From Mugil cephalus (taxonomy: Eukaryota > Chordata > Actinopteri > Mugiliformes > Mugilidae), in the NCBI RefSeq assembly GCF_022458985.1, contig NC_061771.1, forward strand, positions 31,263,764 through 31,327,763: DNA of 64,000 bases, written 5' to 3'. This document shows, in pieces, positions 1 to 10,024 of the stretch. Position numbers and translations under genes: made by a program. The notes under the pieces are model-generated. The model was not told where the DNA came from and did no database searches. It saw only the letters and a program-made list of their open reading frames with translations. Numbering within the stretch: the stretch's first letter is position 1; every line of letters begins with the position of its first letter.

Positions 1-2889
1 TCGGTTGAAATTTTTCATATCGTGCATCATTATTAATTAATCTCGGACGCCAGCATCCTGATCACTAGAGGGCCTGCAAGGGAGAACACGATCAGGGTCT
101 CTTTCAGTGGTGGCTAGCTGAAAATATGTCCAGCAACATTGAAGCTTTCTCCTTTCATATGATCACTTGGTTAGTGAGTATGCAATTTACACTCACACTT
201 ATGAGGGATTTCACAATACCAGGAAATGTGGATTAGCATATCGGATAGGTTCGACTACTGGAGCACCCTAGGAATGTGAGAATGAGATGAGGCAAAGGTT
301 TAAATATAAAAGTAAAGCCAGCTTTAGTTAGAATAAAATAGAATAAACAGATAAACAAATAGATAGATAAACAAGTAAATACATTAAAACAAGACAAACA
401 AAATTCTCCATTTACTTCACTCTAAATCAAGTGGGTGGCTCACCATTGCTTCACTTCACTGGAGCAGGCAAAACAAAATCCAAAAGAACACAAAAAATCA
501 AATTAAAACAACAAAAAACCTGACCCATCTCTGTGTTTGGCAGGGCACAAAACGGCTCTGGTACCCGGTACAGCCACAGGAGTTCTTGCTGCCAAAAGCA
601 GTAACAGGCCACAAACGTTAGACGGAGAGTTAACGATAGTCAAGAACCAATAGCTTTAACGGCTAATGGCAGTACTAAAAACAAGAGCCGTTACCACAAA
701 TACTGTATCATTAACACACTTTCTGTTTCTTTTTTTTTTTTTTTTTTTGGCAGAAACTCACTGACAGTTTGTTTGCCTCAGTACACTCCGTTTTCACTGA
801 ATATATCTAATTTTTCACTTTAAAATACTCTGCTCTGACTTGATGCTCTGTCTCCGTCGCAAACAAACTGGTGGGCGGGGCTAAACTTTGTTTGCAGTTC
901 TGATTGGTCGATCTGACCTGATGCATTCAGGGGACATAAAAACATGGGCAAATTAATAGTGGTTAATCTCATTAAACTAAACAGTTAATAAAACATTAAT
1001 TTCCTTTCCGTTTATTTTCTAATTTATTTATGTAGCCCAGTATATTAAAGTCAATGTCCCTTCAGAATTCTGTAGGACGCAAGAAAAGGAAGAAAAGGAA
1101 AGGGAAGAAGAGTAGCCAAGCCTTGGCTAAAGTATTAAAAAGTTAGCATCAGTAAGAACTAGCATGTAGCCACATGGTCAATAAAATGTATCAAACCTTT
1201 TCTGGTATCCTACAGAAATCTGAAGGTATTGATGCCGAGACATTGCATACTCACTGATTCTGAGATTAATTAACATATCAAAAGCATAATTTTTCTAACG
1301 AAACTAGTGGTTGTATAATGGAAAATCAAATATAAACATGTTACTGACATCACCAGCAGATAGTATTGCGGAAATGATGCCACGTGAATAAAACAGGTTT
1401 TAAATGGCCATAAGACCTATTTTTAGTGGTTGTCAAGTTTCAGTTTTCCCACAATCCCACCACTATCTTAAGGATCTAAAATCTGAATATGTGGCTCTAA
1501 AATTCCTCCATAAAAACCTAAAACTCTCTAAAAAAATTATGATCATGCAGCAAAGAAGTGTTAAGATGCAAAATGCACTTCTATGCTTAAAATTACTGTT
1601 AAAAACAGTGCAAAGTGCCAACAAATGACAAGGAAAACCAGCAGGCACAATAATGATATTTAAAACAATTAAAGCGGTTTAATGTAGAAATGAGGCCGTC
1701 TCTGGTATTAGACTACCTGCACTGTTTGTCTCTGCTTTGAAAACTCCTCCAAACATCTGCTAATTCATGTGTTTCAATGATCTACTTTAACCCTTACATA
1801 CTGTTCAGGTTAAATTTGCCCTGTTCTGACATTTGACAGCAGTAAAAATACCCTAAACATCATTTCTTTTAGCCTGAAATGTATTACTTTTCCTGAAGTG
1901 ACACAAAATACACAAAAATAAAAACATTGTATTTATTTACCATTCACCATTGTGGGTCAAATAAAAGAAAATTGTGGTTTTATTGAATCTTGAAACTGTC
2001 AGTATGTACATGCCATCTTTGTGTGCATTTTATATGTGAAAGATGTGACAGAGTTCAAGTGGATCTCACCACTTTCACATAAACTGTCCTGTGTGTTCCT
2101 GAAACATTTGCCCAGGTTCCCGCAGACACAGACACCTGCTGGTCATTGAAGGGGCAGGGGAATGCCAAAACACTGAAATACAAACAACATAGGAGTGATC
2201 ATATATGATGCATAAAGGGAACAGAAGTCATCCAGAGGTCGGACAGTGCCTTCACACAGACACATGATGTGCACCTGCAAGCACCTGCACCAATGTATTA
2301 AACTAATGTAGAAAGTAACAAATTGGAATTTGTTTGGGTTGGGAGTGGAAATGTCCCAACTCTACTTTGAATGCAGAGACTAGTTCACAATAAGCACTTT
2401 ATATCTGATGATGTAGCAATGAAAACAGTGTTCAATGGGTATATTATGAAATCCAAAAGAAATTTTAAGTGATATTGGCCATTTAAACATTCTCAATAGG
2501 TTTGTAGTGTAGAGGAAATAAGTTATTATTATTAAACATTTAAGTCTAATAACTGCACTTATTGAAAGGGGGCACCACTTACAGATGAAAAGTACACTGT
2601 CAGAATTAAGCAATTAATACTGGATCAATATTAATTATTAGTAATTAATCAGTCTCATATCTGAGGCATCAGCTCTCAGTACAGTGACCATCTATTTCAA
2701 GCTCAAAAGGACCTTTCTGACAAGGTCACATTTTCAGGTCCTAATCTCGGTTACAGCAGGAGTCTTCCTCAGTGTTGCACAAAGTGACACAACGTGTGGT
2801 AAAACATGTAGCTGTAGCTGCCAATAATGAAATTGAAAAACACTCCCAATGGCGGGTCAAAATATCTACAAAAATATCATTAATGCGTG
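1..2889. other. Unassigned 5' flank, no gene seen
   Basis: No frame here looks like a protein-coding exon, and I recognise no mobile-element protein on either strand. Visible features are an AT-rich tract at 301-520, a run of about 19 T at 730-748, and a short promoter-like cluster near 870-910, where a GC box (GGGCGGGGC) lies close to an inverted CCAAT box (ATTGG). The cluster could be a chance match or part of an old repeat. The rest is ordinary AT-rich intergenic DNA. Confidence 0.4.
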
Positions 2890-3165
2890 ACTGTCTTGAC
2901 AGTTAAAATAAAATTTAGCTTGAACTTTGAACATGCCGTGCGTTCAACGTGGCGAGAAAAATTCCAGAATTAAACACAAACACGGTAAAAGGTGGACAAC
3001 AAAAACTTTCATCCACACAACTTCTGCTCACTAGATATTCTCTCTTTTTCAGAGCATTCTCTGTAAACCCAAGAGATGGTTGTGTGTGAAAATCCCAGTA
3101 GATCATCATTTTCTGAAATGCTCAGACCAACCCGCATGGCAACAACAACTATACCATACACTTAA
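2890..3165. repeat. Unclassified interspersed fish repeat
   Basis: The stretch around 3030-3160 carries wording I recall from a very common teleost interspersed repeat ('gagatggttgtg', 'aaaatcccagtagatca', 'tttctgaaatgctcagacca'). I cannot assign it to a class from sequence alone. No terminal repeats or target-site duplication were found. It lies 300 bp upstream of the promoter of the first TRIM copy. Confidence 0.35.
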
Positions 3166-3439
3166 CCTTCTTGTCTCCCCCCTACTACATCAACAGATAG
3201 CTAGCTAACATTAACTACACAGTCTTGTAGGAGCTGCTCTTGGAACAGTCAGGCTAATCTCATGCTAATGATGATAACATAGGAGATAATGTTACTAGAA
3301 TGTTGCAGCTTAATTGTGTTTCTTGAGATTTTCTGGTGCTGATGTAACGTCATCATCAGTCAAGGCATCAGACTCCATCACTGTCTTCGTTTCAGGCAGA
3401 TGGCCGTGGTGTACTGTATTTGTCAATATACTGAGACAC

Positions 3440-3949
3440 TGAGAAAAACAAAACACATTCACAACCTTTTTATGAGCTGCAATAAAGTCACACCAGGAAA
3501 TAAAGCAATAACCTCATTGCAATTTCATGTCTAAACATTAAGCAGGAAACTATGACACACAGAGCTGCCATCAGAGGACAGGTCAAAGTGTAAAAATCAG
3601 ATTCAGTGTCACTTCACTTAAGCTTGTCAGACCGACGGCAGAGCTGTAGTCCAGATAAATATCTCTGTGTTTCTGTCTGAAGAAAATTCACCCGAGTTCA
3701 TCTGTTCTTTCTCAACATCTGGCTCAAATACTGGTGAGTACAGCTGATTATATTTACTGTGTTTCAGCAACCAGCATCAAAACTTAGAGCCTTTTCTAAG
3801 TTTCCACTTTGAACTGCTCTGTCAGATTAACTCACATGTGATTAAATCAAACTGTAACAACATGTGATTTTAGAAGTTAAATAACTCATCAATAATCATT
3901 AAACCTCTACTTAAACTGTGTTTTTCTCTCTTGTTGTCAGTGTGTAGAC
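3440..3949 (+). promoter_or_regulatory. TRIM copy 1 promoter, non-coding exon 1 and 5' UTR intron
   Basis: This block aligns with the region upstream of every other TRIM copy. Exon 1 ends at 3733, followed by the donor GTGAGT (3734-3739). The intron is 3734-3940 (207 bp) and ends in a pyrimidine-rich tract and CAG. Nine bases of exon 2 precede the ATG at 3950. The exon-1 region resembles that of copy 7 (both carry 'cagaggacaagtcaaa'-type wording, copy 1 with a g) rather than copies 2-6 ('cagaggaggagctaaa'). The transcription start is not visible. Confidence 0.6.
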
Positions 3950-5590
3950 ATGTCTGCTGTCAGATGTCTGAGATCTGAAGATCAGTTTTTGTGCTCCATC
4001 TGTCTGGATGTGTTCACTGATCCAGTAACTACATCATGTGGACACAACTTCTGCAAACACTGCATCACTCAACACTGGGATACTACTGATCTATGCAAGT
4101 GTCCCCTGTGTAAAGAGACTTTCTACAGGAGACCTCATCTGAAGATCAACACTTTATTCTCTGAGATGGTTGCTGAGTTCAGACAAGCTCAACAGAAAGC
4201 CAGCAGCTGTAGCTCAGATCAACAAGCTGCCAAACCAGGAGAAGTTCCCTGTGACGTCTGCACTGGAACCAAACTGAAGGCCCTGAAGTCCTGCCTGGTG
4301 TGTCTGCTCTCCTACTGTGACTCTCACCTGGAGCCTCATCTGACAATGTCACGCCTGAAAACACATCAGCTGATCCACCCTGTGGACAACCTGGAAGACA
4401 GGATGTGTAGGAAGCACGATAAACCTCTGGAGCTGTTCTGTAAGACCGACCAGACATGTGTCTGCATGCTCTGCTCTGTTTTAGACCACAAGAGACACAA
4501 GGTTGTTCCTCTGAAACAAGGATATGAAGGAAAGAAGGCAGAGCTGGGAAAGACAGAGAATGAAATTCAGCAGATGATCCAGAAGAGACGACGGAAGATT
4601 GAGGAGATGAAAGAGTCAGTGAAGATGAGTAAAGATGCTGCAGACAGACAGATAGCAGAAGGTGTTCAGGTCTTCACTGCTCTGATGGAGTCTGTTGAGA
4701 GAGGCCTGAACCAGCTCATAAAGGAGATCGAAGACAAACAGAAAATAAGAGAGAAACAGGCTGAAGGTTTCATCAAATATCTGGAACAGGAAGTCTCTGA
4801 GCTGATGAAGAGGAGCTCTGAGGTAAAGCAGCTCTCACGTTCTGAAGACCACCTCCACCTCCGCCACAGCTTCTCCTCCCTGAGAGCTGCTCCACCCACC
4901 AAGAACTGGACAGAGGTCAGTGTCTGTCCACCAGCATATGAGGGGACTGTTGTGAGAGCTGTGACTCAGCTGGAGGAGACACTCAGGAAAGACATGAAGA
5001 AGCTGCTTAAGGCTGAGCTGAAGAGGGTCCAGCAGTATGCAGTGGATGTGACTCTAGATCCTGATACAGCAAATCCCCACCTCATCTTGTCTGATGATGG
5101 AAAACAAGTTCACTGTGGTGACGTGAGGAAGAAACTTCCAGACAACCCAGAGAGATTTTCTAAATATGGGTGTCTTTTAGGAAAGAAGAGTTTCTCTTCC
5201 TACTGTTTTTATTTTCAGGTTCAGGTTAAAGGAAAGACTGACTGGGATCTAGGAGTGGCCAGAGAGTCAAGCAACAGGAAAGGAAACATCACACTGAGTC
5301 CTCAGAATGGTTTCTGGACTGTATGGTTAAGAAATGGAAATGAATACAAAGCTCTTGCTGGTCCTTCAGTGCGTCTTTCTCTTCATTCTCGTCCTGAGAA
5401 GGTGGGGGTGTTTGTGGATTATGAGGAGGGTCTGGTCTCCTTTCATGATGTAGATACTGCAGCTCTTATCTACTCCTTTACTGGCTGCTCCTTCAATGAC
5501 AAACTTTATCCATACTTCAGCCCCTGTAATAATGATGGTGGTAAAAACTCTGCACCTCTGATCATCTGTCCTGTCAATCAAACTGTCTGA
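3950..5590 (+). CDS. TRIM copy 1: bloodthirsty-like (btr) RING/B-box/coiled-coil/B30.2 E3 ubiquitin ligase
   Basis: 546 aa, complete. The RING finger is C3HC4 with ligands C15, C18, C30, H32, C35, C38, C51 and C54. A B-box 1-like finger lies at about 101-130 (C101, C104, C115, C118, C123, H126, H130). B-box 2 lies at 153-183 (C153, H156, C164, D167, C172, C175, H180, H183). A long charged coiled coil spans about 190-310. PRY-SPRY starts near residue 363 with 'LDPDTANP' and contains 'WDLGVARES' and 'VGVFVDYEEGLVSF'. By family knowledge the RING recruits E2 and transfers ubiquitin, the coiled coil makes an antiparallel dimer, and SPRY binds the target. Fish btr/finTRIM expansions are linked to antiviral defence. 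The start is the first ATG in exon 2, shared by all copies. The whole coding region is one exon, unlike most TRIM genes. The 3' UTR is split by a hAT-like element and resumes to an ATTAAA at 6531. It could also be named TRIM25/39/47-like; the domain calls are firm, the target is unknown. Confidence 0.93.
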   Translation: MSAVRCLRSEDQFLCSICLDVFTDPVTTSCGHNFCKHCITQHWDTTDLCKCPLCKETFYRRPHLKINTLFSEMVAEFRQAQQKASSCSSDQQAAKPGEVPCDVCTGTKLKALKSCLVCLLSYCDSHLEPHLTMSRLKTHQLIHPVDNLEDRMCRKHDKPLELFCKTDQTCVCMLCSVLDHKRHKVVPLKQGYEGKKAELGKTENEIQQMIQKRRRKIEEMKESVKMSKDAADRQIAEGVQVFTALMESVERGLNQLIKEIEDKQKIREKQAEGFIKYLEQEVSELMKRSSEVKQLSRSEDHLHLRHSFSSLRAAPPTKNWTEVSVCPPAYEGTVVRAVTQLEETLRKDMKKLLKAELKRVQQYAVDVTLDPDTANPHLILSDDGKQVHCGDVRKKLPDNPERFSKYGCLLGKKSFSSYCFYFQVQVKGKTDWDLGVARESSNRKGNITLSPQNGFWTVWLRNGNEYKALAGPSVRLSLHSRPEKVGVFVDYEEGLVSFHDVDTAALIYSFTGCSFNDKLYPYFSPCNNDGGKNSAPLIICPVNQTV

Positions 5591-5645
5591 TCCATTTAAT
5601 GATGAAGCTTTGAGATCAATGAATGAACTCACTGATCTTCATACT

Positions 5646-6273
5646 AAGGCTGTTGCGGTATATCAGTTTTGATGATAATAATGGTATTAAAAAAATTAAA
5701 TTTCAATATTTAATTTTATAATTGGCCCGCGTCTTGCCCACTGTATAATTTTTTAAAAGGGTGGCACAAGTGGCACACAGAGAAACAAAGATTCAAAAAA
5801 GTTGGGAAAACAATTATCTTTTCACGAATGTTGATTCCACCGGAATGTATGTTGTATGATTGAAGTGATTATTAGGGGCATGTTTCGTCCTGTTTATTGC
5901 GCTAGTAAGTACAGTACTGATGTCATTTTGGGCAAGTTTTGTCCAATGTTACTTTGTTCATACCACTAAATTTTCTTTGTTGTAGATATAGGTCCAAGGT
6001 CTAGTAATAATTCATGTCTGTCGTCACATATTTAAAGAAGCTTCTTTAAAGACAGAGATAAATGTAAAGCACAATAACTAGTGTCATTAAGTTTTCATAA
6101 TTATTTTGTGATAGTATTTATTTTGCACATGCCTGGTCTATATACTTCCGTTCTACTGTTATTTGTGCTTGAGTGTGATTCATGTCCCGAAAATTGCATG
6201 AATACAAAGTAAAAGATGCATTTCCTAGATTTTGCTATTATTATTTACATTTACATATATCATGACAGCCCTA
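5646..6273. mobile_element. Non-autonomous hAT-like element inside the TRIM 1 3' UTR
   Basis: In the other copies the 3' UTR runs straight from 'gatcttca' into 'ctttattcacactctgtac'. Here about 630 bp separates the two halves. The insert ends are imperfect inverted repeats: 'aggctgttgcggtatat' at the left, and at the right the reverse complement 'gggctgtcatgatatat'. An imperfect 8-bp duplication (ttcatact / gtcacact) may flank it, which would fit hAT. No transposase frame is present, so this is a MITE-like passenger. The insertion is clear from paralogue comparison; the superfamily is tentative. Confidence 0.6.
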
Positions 6274-6562
6274 CGTCACACTTTATTCACACTCTGTATA
6301 TATATCTTTTACTACTACAGGACTGGTATAGCTGTGAACACAAAGATATCAGTGGATTGGGAGATATGTGATGGTAAAAAAAAAATTATATCAACTTGTT
6401 TTCTTTCAGTCTTCAGTATACTGTATCATTGTATACTTAGGTTGCTGGTGGTTGATGGACTTTTATCATTTACTTGTTTTAAAGTTTTTACACATATGCA
6501 TCAATTGTGATGATTATTAAATGAGCTACAATTAAAGGCCAAGAGCTGTGTAATGGGTTGTG
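6274..6562 (+). other. Distal 3' UTR of TRIM copy 1
   Basis: The sequence resumes the conserved 3' UTR of the TRIM family after the hAT-like insertion. It contains the polyadenylation signal ATTAAA at 6531-6536, in the same place as in copies 3, 4 and 5. Homology to the other copies stops at about 6562, where an LTR-retroelement fossil begins. Confidence 0.55.
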
Positions 6563-6967
6563 TCAACTATGTTTCTTCCTGGTGTCACTACCTCCAACAT
6601 GGTTTCATTCGTAAGTTTTTGAACTGAAACTGGAGATCTAACTCATCCTTATGAATTGAAGTTATTACATTGGCGACAAGGACAAATCGGACTACAAACG
6701 ATCTTTGGTGGGACGTTTGGATTAATCAGCCTGTACTGAGTAAAGATTTCCGGTGTCGTGCATAAAATGCAGCCAGCGGCGACAGACAGACCGAAACTCA
6801 CAGGATGTTTCAAGTGCGGAGGAAGACATGGATCAGCCGACTGTCGATTTATTAATGCAATATGTCGCAACTGTCAGAAGAGAGGTCATTTGGCCAGGAA
6901 ATGCCACAGTGCCAGGCGGCCCAGACAGAATCCAAGACATGCAAGGGACTCAACACACATGCTGGAA

Positions 6968-7010
<43 letters not shown>

Positions 7011-8165
7011 ATGAGGAGGAATATGCTCACATGCTGTACCATTTTGATGATGAGGAGAGGGTGGAGTTATACAGGGAGCGTCTGTCCGTAAATGGACATA
7101 ACAGAGTTTGAAATTGACTTTTTTTTTGAAATTTTAGGAGGAAATTGTCTCAAGGCTATTCAGCTCGACTGGAGAGCATATTCAGACTGCAGATGTCTCA
7201 ACAGTAAGAGTTAAATGGGCTGCTCTCACAACATGGACAGGTTTTCAAAGGCGAACTGGGTACTCTTGTGGGAACTACAGCAAAAATCTATGTGGAGCCT
7301 GAGTCCAAGCCACGCTACTTCAAAACCAGACCCCTGCCATATGCCCTAAAACAGAAAGTGGAGGCAGAATTAGTCAGATTGGAAAAGGAAGACATTATTG
7401 AGGCCATAAGTTTTTCAGAGTGGGCGACCCCTATCGTTCCTATTCTGAAACAGGACCAGACCACCAGAATCTGTGGTGACTATAAAGTCACAGTGAACCC
7501 TGTATCGAAGCTGGACAGTTACCCCATTCCAAAAACTAAGGACCTGTTGGCGGTCTAAATTAGACATGTCTCAAGCCTATCAGCAGCTCCCACTAGATAA
7601 AGAATCCAGGAAGTTTACCACCATCAATACACACCGCGGTCTTTATCAGTACACCCGGCTCCCATATGGGGTGTCATCAGCACCTGGGATATTTCAGTGC
7701 ACCATGGAAACCTACTACAAGGACTTCCTTGGGTGATAGTGAGAGTGGATGACATCCTAGTGACAGGAAATGATGATGCCCGTCACCTGGAGAACCTAAG
7801 CTCTGTGCTGGAGAGACTGTCTACTGCTGGTCTGCATCTGAGGAGAGGCAAATGTGTATTCATGGCACAAGAGGTAGTGTACCTGGGTTACCGAATTAAC
7901 CGCACAGGGATTCATCCAATTGCAGACAAAGCCAAGGCTATTGTTAATGCTCCACAACCAACAGACTCAGCTAAAATCTTTCCTGGGCATGCTCAATTAC
8001 TATCACAGGTTTTTGCCCAACATCGCAACAGTGTTAGAGCCACTGCATGAACTCTTGAGAAAGGGAGCAAAATGGAGATGGGGGAGCCAGCAGAGCCAGG
8101 CTTTTGATGAGGCAAAGAAAAGTCTCCAGTCTGATCAGTTGTTGGTGCATTTTGATGACTTTTGA
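6563..8165 (+). mobile_element. Ty3/gypsy LTR-retrotransposon fossil (partial gag and pol)
   Basis: A fossil on the + strand. Its parts in order are a possible LTR tail and a primer-site-like 'attggcgacaaggac' near 6667, a gag end with two CCHC zinc knuckles (about 6800-6910), a GAT microsatellite (6968-7009) coding acidic residues, and a reverse-transcriptase region with the 'VDDIL' catalytic box and the 'GMLNYYHRFLPN' motif typical of gypsy RT and connection. RNase H, integrase and the second LTR are missing. It is broken, with several breaks, and is incapable of movement. It directly abuts the TRIM 1 3' UTR. Confidence 0.8.
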
Positions 8166-8169
8166 TGCC

Positions 8170-8825
8170 CCTTTACTTGTCCTGTGATGCATCACCTATT
8201 TAAACAAACTAGATCTCCTCAATCACCATAGCACTGCTCTCATTACAACTGGCCCACACTGCACTGTGGGCATTAAAATCCCCACACCATATCACTTTCC
8301 CTTCTAATTGTATATCAAATTCATTTAGATGCTCTTTTGACAACTTGTTACATGGATTGTAAAAGTTGTCAATTTTGATATTTCATTCTCTTGTCCAAAT
8401 TTCAAATACTACATATTCCAACTCTGTCCCCTTCCCCAAAATATTCTACATCATCCTCCACTGCCCTCCCCTCCATCTCTGTGAACACTATTGTAACGTT
8501 TTATTACAAACTCCAATGACTGAACACATGATATCTAGTTTCTTTTTCATTTCCTTAATAAATCCTTTAAATTCTGTAAATTCTCTCTTTCATCCCCCAA
8601 AACTTTTCACCTCCTCTCTCAATTCTTTTAATCTTCTCTGATTTGTGTTTGACTTGATCTGTACTATTGATCACATAGGCCATAAACAAAAACAGCTTCT
8701 CGACTGCCGCTACTATGTTAGTTTTCTCCTCTGCTTTATGGAGCAGGTTCAACTTCCTGATGTCACCACTTCCCCTTTGGTCTTGTCCTCTCTTCACTCC
8801 CTCTGCATAAGTTTTGTTGTAAAAC
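8170..8825 (-). mobile_element. I/Nimb-type LINE remnant (endonuclease start and 5' region)
   Basis: Read on the - strand, 8170-8290 encodes an apurinic endonuclease piece ('CGDFNAHSAVW'), the GDFN box of jockey/I-group LINEs. The 8510-8825 part matches 55100-55500 nearly word for word, where the start of ORF2 ('ILQWNTRPLKANDQEF') is readable. The copy is internally deleted and joins module A on its right. The family (I/Nimb against jockey) is from memory of the motif wording. Confidence 0.6.
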
Positions 8826-9450
8826 TTAAAAAGTAGTCCACAATGAGGAAATACTTCTCCAATTCACACAAAAGAGGGGGAGGACGTCTTGTGATGTGAC
8901 ACTCTCCAGGTCCACAGTCACCTTTTCATCCTGCCTCAAACTAACGTCGACAGAGGAGGTGAAGCGTGCAGGTCAGAGGTTGGAAAAAGTCAGAAGCAGA
9001 CACTGGTCTGCTCTCTGTCCTGACACTAACGAGAAGAAGCCAACCAGATTGTTCTCCCCTCACTGCCTTTGTCACCTCCTAGTTACCCTCCCCAACTGCT
9101 CACCTGTGGCTGCCAGGCTGCAGATCACCTGACCAGACAACCAGCAGCTCTGAAATGACAGCTCTACGACCTGTTACCTGCCATCACTTGTCTCCAGTCA
9201 CAAACCAGTTTATGTCAACCACCAAGACACTCAGGGTTCTGTCCTCTTCACCAACTCAACTGTAATCGTCTGAACTGTTTTCTGGGTGCTCTCTCTCCAA
9301 CCACTCCCACCGACCGACACCGTAGAAGAGGTCGAGTGAATTTTAGAGTAAATGAAAAGAGGGAGCGGTGGTGGAGAGAAAACTGTATTGAAGTTAATCA
9401 GAGAATATTTAATGTTATTTTCACTGTGTTTTTTTCCCTAAAGCAGTCTG
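8826..9450. repeat. Upstream module A, copy 1
   Basis: About 625 bp found four times in the window (8826, 17002, 45855, 56101), each time upstream of a TRIM promoter or its relic. It contains a 79-codon open frame (8896-9132) with the same stop in all four copies, ending 'SPVAARLQIT'. There is no shared ATG, so I do not call it a gene. I recognise no known mobile element or protein in it. It travels with the TRIM units as part of a segmental duplication. Confidence 0.7.
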
Positions 9451-10024
9451 GTGAAGTCTGGTGTAGTTCTTCTCTGTGTCCAGCAGAGGTCAGAAAAGAC
9501 AACAACTATCAGAAGAGTTTGAAGTGAAAAACAAACACACTGAACTCTTTTTATGATCCGCAATGAAGTCACACCTGGTAATAAAATAAGTTACAATGTA
9601 TGTGCATATTAAACTGATCACATCTGAACTTGAAGGAGGAAACAAACTGTGACAAACAGAGCTGCAGTCAGAGGAGGAGCTAAACAACGTCACTTTACTG
9701 AAATGAAAGTGAAACTTAGTCAGAGCAACGGTAGAGTTGCAGTTCAGACAAATCTCTGTGTTTATGTCTGAAGAAAATTCAACTAAGTTTATCTGTTCTT
9801 TCTCAACATCTGACTCAAATACTGGTGAGTACAGCTGATAATATTTACTGTGTTTCAACAACAAGCATCAAAACTTAGAGCTTCAGTCCAACAGGATTTT
9901 CCACTCTTTCCACTTCACACTGACTCAGCATGTTTCTTTAGAAGTTCAATAACTCATCAATAATCAATAAATCTCTACTTAAACTGTGTTTTCTCTCTGT
10001 CTCTCTTGTTGTCAGTGTGTAGAC
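9451..10024 (+). promoter_or_regulatory. TRIM copy 2 promoter, non-coding exon 1 and 5' UTR intron
   Basis: Exon 1 ends at 9824 before GTGAGT. The intron is 9825-10015 (191 bp) with acceptor 'ttgttgtcag'. An IRF/PRDI-like box GAAGTGAAAA lies at 9521-9530 and a full interferon-response consensus at 9705-9716. The block aligns with the upstream regions of copies 3-6 and with the orphan at 56751-57140. Confidence 0.6.
9705..9716 (+). promoter_or_regulatory. Candidate ISRE (interferon-stimulated response element)
   Basis: GAAAGTGAAACT fits the consensus GAAANNGAAACT exactly and lies 108 bp before the exon-1 donor. The same spot in copies 3 (18342), 6 (60253) and 7 (63618) and in the orphan reads GAAANNCAAACT, one base off. 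Copies 4 and 5 are further off. ISREs bind STAT1/STAT2/IRF9 and IRFs. Function is inferred from the motif only. Confidence 0.5.

Noticed and set aside
4179-4457. Antisense frames of about 80-105 codons repeated in every TRIM copy (also 10254, 18910, 34796, 47327, 60771)
   Set aside because: They lie opposite the RING/B-box coding sequence and stay similar only because the sense strand is conserved. No splice or promoter evidence.
3950-5590. finTRIM (ftr) assignment for the array
   Set aside because: The RING start ('SEDQFLCSICLDVFTDPVT'), the B-box 1-like 'VPCDVCTGTKLKALKSCLVC' and the single coding exon fit the bloodthirsty-like group better, though both belong to the same large fish TRIM radiation.
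6753-7091. A methionine-rich 112-codon frame
   Set aside because: An alternative frame over the GAT microsatellite within the gypsy gag fossil.
9490-9864. 124-codon - strand frame over the TRIM 2 promoter and exon 1 (similar ones at 34211 and 56984)
   Set aside because: A shadow of the duplicated promoter/exon-1 block. Not open in all copies and resembles no family.
9986-10024. N-terminal extension of TRIM 2 upstream of the ATG at 10025
   Set aside because: It begins with GTG inside the 5' UTR intron and would be spliced out.
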